In this document: positions 8,738-18,011 of the stretch, one piece after another
How positions within the stretch are numbered: position 1 is the stretch's first letter
Layout of the letters: the number at the start of each line of letters is the position of its first letter
NCBI GenBank assembly: GCA_036396795.1
Contig: DASWKF010000103.1
Coordinates: 1-64,000, forward strand
Reading direction: 5' to 3'
Source: JAHEEM01 sp036396795
GTDB lineage: Bacteria > Pseudomonadota > Gammaproteobacteria > Steroidobacterales > Rariloculaceae
Length of the DNA stretch: 64,000 bases
Notes under the pieces: model-generated
Seen by the model: only the letters and a program-made list of their open reading frames with translations
Told to the model about the DNA's origin: nothing
Databases searched by the model: none
Made by a program: the position numbers and the translations under genes

Positions 8738-9445
8738 CTATCCCACCTGCTCGGACGAGCTCTCGCCCTGCCCCCTCGGCAGGCTCATACGGTAGCCGCG
8801 CCCTCGCAGCGTTTCAATCGGCTGATGGCGGCCCTCGGGGTCGAGCTTCTTACGCAGCCGGCCTATGAAGACTTCGATGACGTTGCTGTCGCGCTCGAAA
8901 TCCTGGTCGTAGAGCGCCTCGGTGATCTGCGTCTTTGAGACGACCTCGCCGGCGTGCAGCATCAGGTATTCGAGCAGACGATATTCGAAGCTCGTGAGGC
9001 TCAGCGGCTCGCCGTCGACGGTCACCTCTTGCGAGCGTGTGTCGAGCCGCAGGTGCCCACAAACGAGCTCGGATTGCGCCCAACCGCCGGCGCGCCGCAA
9101 AAGCGCGTCGACGCGCGCAAGCAATTCCTCGACATGCACTGGCTTGACGACGTAGTCGTCGGCGCCGAACTTGAGCGCCTCGACCTTGTCCTGCCAGCGG
9201 TCGCGTGCCGTCAGCACCAGCACCGGATAGACCTTGCCGGCGCTCCTGAGCTGCTTGATGATCTCCACGCCCGAAAGGGTGGGCAGTCCCAGATCGATGA
9301 TCGCGAGATCCAGAGGGTATTCGGTCGCGTAATACAGCCCCTCGCGCCCGTCCTCGGCGCGGTCGACGGCGTAGCCGGCCTGCTCGAGCTGGGCCGCCAG
9401 CGAACGGTTCAAAACCTGGTCGTCTTCGACTAGCAGCAGGCGCAT
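8738..9445 (-). CDS. OmpR/PhoP-family response regulator
   Basis: The 235 residues comprise a receiver (acidic pocket D8/D9, phospho-acceptor D51 in IIDLGLPTLSG, K101 in VVKPV) and a C-terminal winged-helix DNA-binding domain (about 130-222: LTSFEYRLLEYLMLHAGEVV, DSNVIEVFIGRLRKKL). It regulates transcription after phosphorylation by the kinase encoded next. A short PepSY protein precedes it by 28 bases, so the order is PepSY-regulator-kinase. Confidence 0.93.
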   Translation of the reverse strand: MRLLLVEDDQVLNRSLAAQLEQAGYAVDRAEDGREGLYYATEYPLDLAIIDLGLPTLSGVEIIKQLRSAGKVYPVLVLTARDRWQDKVEALKFGADDYVVKPVHVEELLARVDALLRRAGGWAQSELVCGHLRLDTRSQEVTVDGEPLSLTSFEYRLLEYLMLHAGEVVSKTQITEALYDQDFERDSNVIEVFIGRLRKKLDPEGRHQPIETLRGRGYRMSLPRGQGESSSEQVG

Positions 9446-9473
9446 CTCACCGGTTCCGCAAAGCGTTTGCGCG

Positions 9474-9779
9474 TTAGAGGAAGGCCCCGGTCTGGGCGTC
9501 GATGCGGACGTCTCGGACTCGGCCGTCGACTCCCGCGATGCGAACCTGATGCACGCGGCGCCCGTTGCGCATGCGAGTCTCGGCGCGCACGACCGTTCCA
9601 GGAAACCGTTCCACGGCCATTGCTCTCGCTTGCGACAGGCTTACTCCTTCGGCTATCGGCTGGAGCTCCGCGCCGAGCTGCGCGAGGCGATACTCGCCCT
9701 CGACGGGCCACGCCCATCCCGCGGGATGCGCGGCGATCGTCGTCAAGAGCAACAAAGATACGAGTAGGCCACGGCCCAT
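9474..9779 (-). CDS. Small exported PepSY-domain protein
   Basis: The 101 residues have a signal peptide at about 1-24 (GLLVSLLLLTTIAAHPAGWAWP) followed by one PepSY-like unit (LSQARAMAVERFPGTVVRAETR...VHQVRIAGVDGRVRDVRIDAQTG). PepSY modules are periplasmic and are often encoded beside PhoPQ-type systems, where they may act on the sensor or on proteases. Its place as first gene of the two-component operon supports a sensory accessory role; that role is inferred. Confidence 0.85.
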   Translation of the reverse strand: MGRGLLVSLLLLTTIAAHPAGWAWPVEGEYRLAQLGAELQPIAEGVSLSQARAMAVERFPGTVVRAETRMRNGRRVHQVRIAGVDGRVRDVRIDAQTGAFL

Positions 9780-9928
9780 TCAGATCCACCTCTCTCGTGC
9801 CGTCCTCGGCATGCAGCTTGGATTTCATGCCCGCTCCCGTCAAGGACCGCCGCGGCATTCCTGCGCGATTGGGGAGCAGCTTAGGTGCGCGCGGCTGAAT
9901 CTTCGCTGAACGGAGAGCCGTCTCGTGC

Positions 9929-11521
9929 CTAGCTCGTCTGGAGCTCGGCCCAGCGAGCCGCCCGCCCCGTGGACGGCTCCCGGGCCCGCTCATGAGCGAC
10001 GATATTTAACATCTTCTCGGTCGCAATGACGGCCGCCGCGGTCTGATCGGAATCGACCCCGAGCGTCGAGAACTCTCCCGACAGCTCGTCGCTGCGCCAG
10101 CGGATGAGGGTCTCGACCAGGGCTTCGGTGCGTCCGCCGGGCGGGATGCGGACGCGGTAGTCGGTGAGCTGTGGCAGCCTGATACCGAGCTTCGCCGCGG
10201 CTTCGCCGAGCGCGTTCATGAAAGCATCGTAGCCGCCGTCGCCGGTGCCCGAGGCTTCGATGCGCTCGCTGCCGAAGGACAGCAACACGTCGGCGGAAGG
10301 CGGCCCGTCGGAAGCGACGTTGATGCGATAGCGCTCGATCCGCACCGCGTGCTCGGCCGGGCTCTTGATGACGTCCGCGATGATCATCAGAAGGTCCTCG
10401 GGCACGACCGTATGTTTCTTGTCGCCGAGCTCGATGATGCGCTCGAGTACCTTCTTGCGGTTTTCCTCGGAAAGCGAGACGCCGAGCCGCTCGAGGTTGT
10501 GGTCGAGCGAGGCCTTCCCCGAAAGCTTGCCGAGCGCGTAGCGGCGCTCTCTGCCGAAACGCTGCGGCGCGAGCCGTGTCACATAGAGGTTGCCCTTGGC
10601 ATCGCCGTCGGCGTGAACTCCTGCCGTCTGCGTAAACACGTCGCTGCCGAGTATCGGCGCATTGGCAGCGACGTTCTTGCCGCTGAAAGTCTCCACCAGG
10701 CTCGAAACCGCGGCGAGCCGCGACTCCTTGACTGCGGTGGCGAAGACCGTGTGATCGCTGATGGCCGCCACGATCTCGGCCAGCGAGGTATTGCCGGCCC
10801 TCTCTCCGAGGCCGTTGACGCTGGTATGCACGCCGCTCGCGCCCGCATGCACTGCGGCCAAGGCGTTGGCCGTCGCAAGCCCGTAGTCGTTGTGGCCGTG
10901 AAAATCGAACTCGATCCCGGGCCATTTCGAGGTCATGAGCCCGAAGTACTTCGAGACGTCCGGCGGCGCGAGCACACCCAGCGTGTCGGCCAAGTACAGG
11001 TGCCGCACGCCGGCGGCTAGGAGCGCCTCGACGATCTGCTCGACGTAGGCCGCATTGTCGCGAATGCCGTTCGACCAATCCTCGAGGTACGCATTTACCT
11101 CCAGATCTCGAGCGTGCGCGTGACGCACCGTGGCCTCAATCTGCCCGATATGCTCGTCCGGGCTGACCTGAAGCTGACTTCGACAGTGCTGCTCGGATCC
11201 TTTGACGAGCAGATTCATGACGCGCCCGCCGACGGCGACGATCCAGTCGGCGGAGCGCTCCCCGTCGCAGAAGCCGAGGATCTCGATGCGGTCCGTGAAG
11301 CCGCTCTCGGCGCCCCACTCCATGACGCGCATCGCGGCCTGGCGCTCGCCTTCCGAGACCCGCGCCGAGGCAATCTCGATCCGGTCGACGCCGACATCGG
11401 CGAGCAGCATGCGGGCGACGTGCAGTTTCTCGGACGGCGTGTAGGCGATCCCGGGCGTCTGCTCACCGTCCCTGAGCGTGGTATCCATGATGGAGATGAG
11501 CTTTTTCTCGCCGGAGGTCAT
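9929..11521 (-). CDS. 2-isopropylmalate/citramalate synthase family protein
   Basis: The 530 residues begin with an HMGL-like TIM barrel with IMDTTLRDGEQTPG, HGHNDYGLATANALAA (metal-binding HxH) and VNGLGERAGNTSL. The C-terminal regulatory LeuA dimer domain extends from about 390 to 515 (VLLSFGSERIEASGTGDGGYDAFMNAL). The reaction is Claisen condensation of acetyl-CoA with a 2-oxo acid, either 2-oxoisovalerate (leucine route) or pyruvate (citramalate, isoleucine route). I cannot choose the substrate from sequence alone. No leuBCD genes are nearby. Confidence 0.9.
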   Translation of the reverse strand: MTSGEKKLISIMDTTLRDGEQTPGIAYTPSEKLHVARMLLADVGVDRIEIASARVSEGERQAAMRVMEWGAESGFTDRIEILGFCDGERSADWIVAVGGRVMNLLVKGSEQHCRSQLQVSPDEHIGQIEATVRHAHARDLEVNAYLEDWSNGIRDNAAYVEQIVEALLAAGVRHLYLADTLGVLAPPDVSKYFGLMTSKWPGIEFDFHGHNDYGLATANALAAVHAGASGVHTSVNGLGERAGNTSLAEIVAAISDHTVFATAVKESRLAAVSSLVETFSGKNVAANAPILGSDVFTQTAGVHADGDAKGNLYVTRLAPQRFGRERRYALGKLSGKASLDHNLERLGVSLSEENRKKVLERIIELGDKKHTVVPEDLLMIIADVIKSPAEHAVRIERYRINVASDGPPSADVLLSFGSERIEASGTGDGGYDAFMNALGEAAAKLGIRLPQLTDYRVRIPPGGRTEALVETLIRWRSDELSGEFSTLGVDSDQTAAAVIATEKMLNIVAHERAREPSTGRAARWAELQTS

Positions 11522-11591
11522 CTGTGCTCTCGCCGTCGGTCACGGCAGTCATGCTGCCGAAAGGCCTGCGGATTCTAGTGGAATCGGGCTC

Positions 11592-12251
11592 CTACTGCGC
11601 GATCGCCGTAAGCTCGTCGAAGCGGGTATGCAGCAGCCGCGCCCAGCGCCGGACGAGTTGCCGCATCTGCTCCGGGAGCAAACCGCTGTCGACGATCTCT
11701 TGGACGCGCTCCCGTTCGACCGTGCGCGCGAGGATATCGTCGCTCATGGAGTCGCGCAGCTCCAGGACGATGGTCGTTTCCCAGCTCAGATTCTGGATGA
11801 ATGCGGTGCCGGTCTCCGCCGGCGGCAGGTCCGAGGACACGTCGACGAGGAAGCCCTGCACCATCAACACCGAACGGCCGGGCACGGCCGATACGGCGTA
11901 TCCGGCCACGCTCGAGAGCTCCTGGAGGAGCGTCTCTTGGAAATAACCGCGCATCTGGAGCTTGAGGTCGTCGCTGATCGGGAATTCCGTCTGCTGAATG
12001 AGTCGCCCGGCGCGATTGCCGCCCCCGCCACCGGCATTGAAGGACACGCCGGTCGGTCGCAGATACAGCGCGTCATAAGCGCTCAGGTCGAGATCGGGCA
12101 CGACCCAGGCGGCATCCATGATCGATTCGGCGACGCGGTGCAGCCCGTCCTCGGTGATCTCGGCGTTGGCCCCCGTCTCCAGCAGCGGCTGCGCGCCGGC
12201 GCCGCAGGGGAGCCAGAGCGTCAAAGCGACAGCTGCCGCTCGGCGCGCCAC
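11592..12251 (-). CDS. Exported DUF3313-like protein
   Basis: The 219 residues have an N-terminal signal peptide (about 1-20, VALTLWLPCGAGAQP). The body alternates beta strands and has a central LRPTGVSFNAGGGGG segment, then ALLQELSSVAGYAVS-like and VLELRDSMSDDILARTVERE phrases that recall DUF3313 periplasmic proteins. Function unknown. It follows the aldo/keto reductase by three bases on the same strand, so it is probably co-translated with it. Confidence 0.65.
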   Translation of the reverse strand: MARRAAAVALTLWLPCGAGAQPLLETGANAEITEDGLHRVAESIMDAAWVVPDLDLSAYDALYLRPTGVSFNAGGGGGNRAGRLIQQTEFPISDDLKLQMRGYFQETLLQELSSVAGYAVSAVPGRSVLMVQGFLVDVSSDLPPAETGTAFIQNLSWETTIVLELRDSMSDDILARTVERERVQEIVDSGLLPEQMRQLVRRWARLLHTRFDELTAIAQ

Positions 12252-12254
12252 GAG

Positions 12255-13181
12255 CTACACCGTTCCCATGTGCTCGGCCATGCGGCGTCGCATTGCGGCG
12301 TCCGGCAGCGCGCCCATGCCGGCGCGGGCGTTGTCGAGCATGTGCCGTGGGTCGCTGGTCGCGGCGAGCACGCAGGTCACGCCGGCTTGACCGAGTATGT
12401 ACTTCAGCGAAAACTGCGCCCAGCTTTCGCATTCGACCTCCGCCGCCCAGTTGGGCAGCGCCTTGCCGCGCAACCTGCTGAAATAGGCGCCGTTACCGAA
12501 AGCGCTGTTGATCATGACCGCGACACCGTGATCCGCGGCCGCGGGAATGACCCGCTCCTCGGCAAGCGTCTGCACGACCGAATAGTCCACTTGGATGAAA
12601 TCGACGTGGCCCTGCTTGACGAATTCCTCGACAACGTCGTAGCCGGTTCCGCCGTAGGTGGTGATGCCGATGTGGCGCACACGGCCGCTGTCCTTCCAAT
12701 GACGCAGGTTCTCGACCTGCGTGTGCACGTCCTCGAGGCTGTGAACCATTAGCGCGTCCAGCGGTTCCTTGCCGAGCAGCTCGTTGGACTGCGAGAGCGA
12801 CTGTAAGCCTGCCTGCCGTCCGGTGCGTTTGACCTTCGAGCAGAGGAAGATGTGCTTCTTGAGCTCCATCTCGTCGAGGAATTTTCCGAGCAGGGCCTCG
12901 GCATCGCCGTAACCGGGCGCGGTATCGATGATGGTGCCGCCCTGCTCGACCAGCGTGGAGATGACGGCTTTGAGCTCCTCATCGCCGTCGTCGGGCACGA
13001 ACTCGAACTCGTCCGATGTCCCGAGGCCGACGACCGGCAGCATTTCGCCGGTGCGTGGAATCGGCCGCAAGAGCATGCGCACGTTCTGGGCACGCGGCGC
13101 GCGCGTGGCGAGGAGCCCCAAGCTTGCGGCGGCCGAGCACTGCAGCACGAACGCTCGACGATCCAACTTCAGTCCGCTCAC
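12255..13181 (-). CDS. Tat-exported aldo/keto reductase
   Basis: The 308 residues begin with a twin-arginine leader (DRRAFVLQCSAAASLGLLA), then an aldo/keto reductase barrel. The catalytic tetrad is visible: D86 and Y91 (DTAPGYGDAE), K116 (LCSKVKR) and H147 (MVHSLED). Members reduce or oxidise carbonyls with NAD(P)H. A periplasmic location implied by the Tat leader is unusual for a nicotinamide enzyme but occurs in this Tat-leader subgroup. The substrate is unknown. It is followed by the DUF3313-like gene. Confidence 0.88.
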   Translation of the reverse strand: MSGLKLDRRAFVLQCSAAASLGLLATRAPRAQNVRMLLRPIPRTGEMLPVVGLGTSDEFEFVPDDGDEELKAVISTLVEQGGTIIDTAPGYGDAEALLGKFLDEMELKKHIFLCSKVKRTGRQAGLQSLSQSNELLGKEPLDALMVHSLEDVHTQVENLRHWKDSGRVRHIGITTYGGTGYDVVEEFVKQGHVDFIQVDYSVVQTLAEERVIPAAADHGVAVMINSAFGNGAYFSRLRGKALPNWAAEVECESWAQFSLKYILGQAGVTCVLAATSDPRHMLDNARAGMGALPDAAMRRRMAEHMGTV

Positions 13182-13339
13182 ACCGTCTCCCGTACTCGAG
13201 CGCCCGAAAGCTGCGCTAAGAGTATCACGCGCGAGGATCGCGCAAAACCTTTTGCGCGGTCGAGAATGTCCTGTAATTCATGAGCTTAGAAGCAAGATCA
13301 GCGTTTCCCGGCTCTGCCGCGCCGTGGTATTCTGCCGCC

Positions 13340-14095
13340 GTGGACCCGTCGCGCCGCCGCCCATCGCCAGGTCACCTGACATTGCTGCTGTTGCTCGCAG
13401 CCGGGACCGCCTGCGCGCAGGGCTGGGGCCGGCGTTTCTACTTCGAGCCCAACTCGAACAACCCGCCCGCGACCGAGCTCATCGCCGCACGTTGGCGATT
13501 CAGCACCAACGGCATGATCGGCCACACCGGCTGGTCCCACAACTATCCGTACTCCGAGCAGCACTTGAACGAGTTCGTCGACAACACGACGCGCATCGAC
13601 GTCCAGCCGGAGTCGTACCAACTACTGGATCTCGGCACGAACGATATTTTCGATCACCCGTTCACCTATGTGTCCGAGCCGGGCGAGATGGACCTCACAC
13701 CGCAGGAAGCCGAGAACCTCAGGGAGTATGTTCTCCGTGGCGGGTTCATTCTCATCGACGATTTCGACGGCCCTTGGCAGCTCAGCAATTTTCAGGCGCA
13801 GATGCGCAACGTGTTCCCCGAGCGCGGCTTCATGCCGCTGACCATCGAGAACCCGATCTTCGATCTCGTCTTCGGCCTCGAGGACCTGATGGGAACGGCG
13901 GACTACAATCCCGGCAGCGACCCCGTCTTCCTAGGGCTTCAAACCGACCAGGGCCACCTTGCCAGCGTCGCCTGCTTCAACAACGATCTCGCAAATTTCT
14001 GGGACCGTATCGATCAGGGAAGCTATCCGCTGCGGCCCTCGAGCGACGCGTTTCGCATGGGTATCAACTTCATCGTCTACGCGATGACGCACTGA
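13340..14095 (+). CDS. Exported DUF4159-domain protein
   Basis: After a signal peptide (HLTLLLLLAAGTACAQG) the protein is a single DUF4159 domain: FYFEPNSNNPPATELIAARWRF, LGTNDIFDHPFTYVSEPGEM, LREYVLRGGFILIDDF and FRMGINFIVYAMTH. I prefer the GTG at 13340, which puts the leader at the N terminus. An in-frame ATG at 13280 would add 20 residues. DUF4159 is usually the C-terminal part of larger aerotolerance-type membrane proteins; here it stands alone. Function unknown. It is convergent with the LVIVD gene. Confidence 0.8.
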   Translation: MDPSRRRPSPGHLTLLLLLAAGTACAQGWGRRFYFEPNSNNPPATELIAARWRFSTNGMIGHTGWSHNYPYSEQHLNEFVDNTTRIDVQPESYQLLDLGTNDIFDHPFTYVSEPGEMDLTPQEAENLREYVLRGGFILIDDFDGPWQLSNFQAQMRNVFPERGFMPLTIENPIFDLVFGLEDLMGTADYNPGSDPVFLGLQTDQGHLASVACFNNDLANFWDRIDQGSYPLRPSSDAFRMGINFIVYAMTH

Positions 14096-14132
14096 CGCTT
14101 CGCACTCCGCAGGAAGACGCGGGCGCGTTCGG

Positions 14133-15746
14133 CTAGCCGTCCCAGCCGCGATTGCCGTGCGGCACCGTCCAGCGCTCGATCCGTCGCGGCTCGAGCACCG
14201 GCCGGCCGAGCACCGGCGAGGACAAGCAATATGTCCCCGAGTGCGTCGCGACCCACATCAGGTTGCGATCCCACTCGATAAACACCGACTCGGTGTCGCC
14301 GCGGCGCCAGCTGTCGTAGTCCTCCATCTCCCCGGCGCGCGGCGGCAAGTACGACGCGACCTCACGCGGGTTGCGCGGGTCGGAAATATCGTGAATCCGG
14401 ATACCGGCGTTGAACCAGGTGGTCGCAACGAGATTCGGGTTGGAGCGCCCCGGTTGGATGAACGAATGCGTGTTGTGCGTGCCGAAGCGGCCGCGCGACA
14501 GGCAGAAGTCCGCATACGGCGCCTCGGCCGGCGGCTTCGGCCGCGGGTAGAGCCCGACGATCCGCGGATTCGCCGGGTCGCTCGCGTCGATGACCTGCAC
14601 CGCCATGAACGGCTCCCGGCAGTCGGGCTCGATCGCCTCCGGCAGCCCGATGATCATGTTGTTGAAGCGCCCGTCGGCATCGACGATCGGCAGCACCGTG
14701 TGGTACGGGATGCCGCCGATGGCCTCGTAGTCCCACATCAGCTGGCTCACGGGTTTCGGATTGCGAATGTCGCTGAAATCGAAGGTGATCATGCCGAAAT
14801 GGCCGAAGCCGCCGTAACCGTAGCGGCCGCCCTCCTCGACGCGCACGGGCGTGCTCGGCGCGCCGTGCGAAGACGTCCACGCGGCGCGATCGCCGGCGAA
14901 CCAGTATTTCTTGTACTCGTCCTCTTCACCGTAGAGCTGCCCCGGCACGTGCCATCGCGCCACCTCGGTCGGATTAGCGGGGTCGGACATGTCGAGGATC
15001 ATGAGGCCGTTGCCGTTCGGCCGCTGGGCGTTCTCCATGCGAAACTGATCCGACCAGCCGGCGTCGAGAAAGGCGTAGCGGCCGCCGTCGTAATAGTTGT
15101 GGTGCGTGCCGCTGCCGGTCGCCCCGGTGCTGAACTCCGCAAGCAGCTCCGGCGAGCTCGGGTCTGTAATATCGTAGGTGCTGACGCCGCGCAGCCCGTC
15201 GTAGGCCTCGGCGACTCGGCGCACTTCCTCGTGCCAACGGCCGAAAGGTTGCCCGGGGCCGGCACCCGACAGCGGCTGACCGTGGGTTCGCAGCAGGATC
15301 CAGCGGCGTGTCGCTTCGTGGAACGAGACCGTGCCGCGGATCGGCACGCCCGCATCTATCCATTCCGGGTTGCGCGGGTTGCTGACGTCGAGCCAGCCAG
15401 TGCCTGCGGGCAACAGGCGTTGCGCGCCCCGCGCCCACATCGCCATGAGCGGCTCGCCGCTCGCGATCTCGCGCCCCTCCGTATAGGAGATGATCTCCAT
15501 GTTGCTGATGTACTCGTTGCGATCCAGATAGTTGAGCGCGCCCATCGGCAGGCGAAACGGGATACCCAAGCCTTCTTCCATGATTCCGGAGTACTGCGCC
15601 CGAGCGCTCATCGAGCCCGTCAGGCCCGCGACCGCGGCGCCGGCCGCGCCTGTGAGCATTTGCCGTCGGCTGATTCCGGCCGTCTGCGCGCCGGCAGTCC
15701 GGTCGGCTTCGGGAGGGAAGTTCTGATCTTTGGAGATCTCGGCCAT
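14133..15746 (-). CDS. Tat-exported LVIVD-repeat beta-propeller protein
   Basis: The 537 residues carry a Tat leader (ISRRQMLTGAAGAAVAGLTG) and at least five repeats of the form 'D(I/M)SDP.NP..V', for example LDVSNPRNPEWI, YDITDPSSPELL, LDMSDPANPTEV, IDASDPANPRIV and HDISDPRNPREV. These mark LVIVD-type propeller blades. Multiple His residues in GTHHNYYDGG and GTHNTHSF could bind metal. No enzyme is assigned. It stands alone on its strand, with a 150-base gap to the next gene. Confidence 0.85.
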   Translation of the reverse strand: MAEISKDQNFPPEADRTAGAQTAGISRRQMLTGAAGAAVAGLTGSMSARAQYSGIMEEGLGIPFRLPMGALNYLDRNEYISNMEIISYTEGREIASGEPLMAMWARGAQRLLPAGTGWLDVSNPRNPEWIDAGVPIRGTVSFHEATRRWILLRTHGQPLSGAGPGQPFGRWHEEVRRVAEAYDGLRGVSTYDITDPSSPELLAEFSTGATGSGTHHNYYDGGRYAFLDAGWSDQFRMENAQRPNGNGLMILDMSDPANPTEVARWHVPGQLYGEEDEYKKYWFAGDRAAWTSSHGAPSTPVRVEEGGRYGYGGFGHFGMITFDFSDIRNPKPVSQLMWDYEAIGGIPYHTVLPIVDADGRFNNMIIGLPEAIEPDCREPFMAVQVIDASDPANPRIVGLYPRPKPPAEAPYADFCLSRGRFGTHNTHSFIQPGRSNPNLVATTWFNAGIRIHDISDPRNPREVASYLPPRAGEMEDYDSWRRGDTESVFIEWDRNLMWVATHSGTYCLSSPVLGRPVLEPRRIERWTVPHGNRGWDG

Positions 15747-15897
15747 GTGTCACCCCTTTATGGAATTCCAGATTTCGTTTGTCTGAGTTCCCGCCACGCT
15801 GGCTGTCGCGGCGCAGCTGTTCTTGTTGCTCGAGCCGGCTCCCGACACTGCACGGAGTCGAAGCTCGGCCGGCTGGAGCAATATAGCATGTCCGCGC

Positions 15898-17085
15898 TCA
15901 CGTCAGCTCGTTCGATGCGACCCGCATTCGCCACAACCACCAGCCCGCCACCGCGAGCAGCGCCACCAGCACAGACAGATACGGCTCCCAGCCGGCGCCG
16001 CGGTAGACATAGCCCGGCAGCCATCCGCCCAACGCGCCACCCGAGTAGTAGAAAGAAATATAGAGGCCGTTGACGACGCCTTTGCCGCTCACCGCGTGGT
16101 GATTCAAGAAAGCCGTCAGCAACGAGTGAATCAAAAAGAATCCGGCGCACATCAGCAGCACGAAGAAGAACACTTGCGCCAGCGACGTGGTCATCATGCC
16201 GGTGACCCCCGCCGCGAGCAGCAACAGCCCGAGAAAAATGCCGCGAAGCTCGCCGCCGAGCCAGCGCGCTATTCGCACGCCGTTGAGCGCGATCAGAGCG
16301 CCGCTCAGATAACCGACATACACCAGTGAAATCGTCGATTCCAGCATCATCGGGTCGAGCGACTTCAAGCGAAACGGCAGGTAGTTCAGCACCGAGGCGA
16401 ACACGAAAAAGACGAGAAAGATGCCGACGTAGGCGTTGCGATTGACCGGGCGGCGCAAGGCCTCGCGCAGCGCGCTCGAGCCCATTTGATCCAGCTTCGG
16501 GCGCGTGTCGCCGCGCAGCCCGCCCAGCGCCAGCCAGGCGAGCGCCAGCAGCAACGCCAGCAAGCCGAAAGCCGCGCGCCAGTGCAGATATTCGCTGACG
16601 AAGCCGCCGACGAATCGTCCGGAGAAACCCCCGATGATCGTCGCGCCTATGTAGAGGTTGACGGCGTTGCGCACGCGTCCGGGCCCGGCCGTATTCGCCG
16701 AGTAGGTAATCAGCGAGGTAAACACCGCCGGCAGCACCAGCCCCTGCACGAGGCGCAAGCCTAGCATGCTCCAGAACCCCGGCACGAGCGCGAGCAACAG
16801 CTCGTTGACGGCCAGCAGCGCGACCGCGACGCGCAGGACGCGCTTTGCCGATATCTGATCGGCTAGATAGCCGTAGAGTATCGGGGCGATGCCGAGCGGC
16901 GCCATCGCCACTGCCGTGAGCAAAGCGGCATCGGTCTCAGCGACACCGAATTCCTGAGCGAGCAAGGGAAGAATGGGCTGCGGCAGATAGAGCGTCGCGA
17001 ACGCCAGAACCGTCGTAAACGGAATGATCAGCAAGACAGCGCCGCTAGCCGCATTTCGTGATAGCAAAGCGCGATTATGACACAC
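15898..17085 (-). CDS. MFS transporter
   Basis: A 12-helix major facilitator with the order typical of drug:H+ or YnfM-like members (LPQPILPLLAQEFGVAETDAALLTAVAMAPLGIAPILYGYLADQ). A GxLaDrxs-like loop follows TM2 and a second half runs from about residue 205. I chose the GTG at 17085, giving 395 residues and starting just before TM1. The open frame continues to 17181, but that part overlaps the leader region of the divergent Bax inhibitor gene. The substrate is unknown. Confidence 0.85.
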   Translation of the reverse strand: MCHNRALLSRNAASGAVLLIIPFTTVLAFATLYLPQPILPLLAQEFGVAETDAALLTAVAMAPLGIAPILYGYLADQISAKRVLRVAVALLAVNELLLALVPGFWSMLGLRLVQGLVLPAVFTSLITYSANTAGPGRVRNAVNLYIGATIIGGFSGRFVGGFVSEYLHWRAAFGLLALLLALAWLALGGLRGDTRPKLDQMGSSALREALRRPVNRNAYVGIFLVFFVFASVLNYLPFRLKSLDPMMLESTISLVYVGYLSGALIALNGVRIARWLGGELRGIFLGLLLLAAGVTGMMTTSLAQVFFFVLLMCAGFFLIHSLLTAFLNHHAVSGKGVVNGLYISFYYSGGALGGWLPGYVYRGAGWEPYLSVLVALLAVAGWWLWRMRVASNELT

Positions 17086-17183
17086 GGCTGCAACGACCAA
17101 GCCGGTTGCGGCGGACGCTTGCTGGGAAAGCCGCGGAGAGGCGAGTAACATTGGTGACCATAGACGTTGCCGAGGACACATCC

Positions 17184-17882
17184 ATGCAGCACGCCCAGAC
17201 CATCAGCTCACACCTGCCCGTTGCCGCACTCGGCAGCGAGACACGCGCGGCATTCATTTCGAGAACCTACGCCCACGTCGCGATGGCCATTCTCGGCTTC
17301 GCGGCGATCGAGTCCTATTTCTTCAGCAGCGGTGTCGCCGAGCAGCTCGCCCCTCGAATGCTCGGGGTCAATTGGCTGCTGATCCTCGGCGCCTTCATGG
17401 TCGTCGGCTGGCTCGCGAGCCACGTCGCTCATCGGGTCGAATCGAAGCCGCTGCAATATGCGGCGCTCGCCGGCTTCGTATTGGCCGAAGCGATCATCTT
17501 TCTGCCGCTGCTCTATATCGCGGTCCTAACGCAGCCGGCCATCATCGACAGCGCCGCCGGCGTGACCTTGCTCGGCACCGGCGGCTTGACCGCGGTGGCC
17601 TTCATCACCAAGCGGGATTTTTCGTTCCTGCGCGGCATCCTGGTGTGGGGCGGCATACTCGCGCTCGTCGCGATCGCCGGCAGCGTGCTGTTCGGCTTCC
17701 ACATGGGAACCTGGTTCTCGGTCGCGATGATCGGCTTCGCGGGCGCGGCCATCCTTTACGACACTTCGAACGTGATGCGCCATTACCCCGAGGACCGGCA
17801 TGTCGCCGCGGCGCTGGAGCTGTTTGCCTCGATCGCCCTGATGTTCTGGTACGTGCTGCAGCTGTTCATGTCGCGCGACTGA
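17184..17882 (+). CDS. Bax inhibitor-1 / YccA family membrane protein
   Basis: The 232 residues have seven predicted membrane segments and the family ending, in which an Asp-containing segment (FAGAAILYDTSNVM) precedes the final helix (LELFASIALMFWYVLQLFMSRD). Bacterial members act as pH-sensitive calcium leak channels or modulators of FtsH. The ATG at 17184 follows GAGGACAC; the longer frame to 17058 lies in the divergent promoter region. It is transcribed away from the MFS gene. Confidence 0.93.
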   Translation: MQHAQTISSHLPVAALGSETRAAFISRTYAHVAMAILGFAAIESYFFSSGVAEQLAPRMLGVNWLLILGAFMVVGWLASHVAHRVESKPLQYAALAGFVLAEAIIFLPLLYIAVLTQPAIIDSAAGVTLLGTGGLTAVAFITKRDFSFLRGILVWGGILALVAIAGSVLFGFHMGTWFSVAMIGFAGAAILYDTSNVMRHYPEDRHVAAALELFASIALMFWYVLQLFMSRD

Positions 17883-18011
17883 GCTAGCGGCCCGAAACAG
17901 CCGAATCGAAAGGATCTGATCGCGTCGGGCGCGTTGCGTTGCGGTTTTCCCGGATGGACGCGCCCGCCCGGACCCTCTATGAAGCACTTAGCCCCATGGG
18001 AGAGCTTCATT

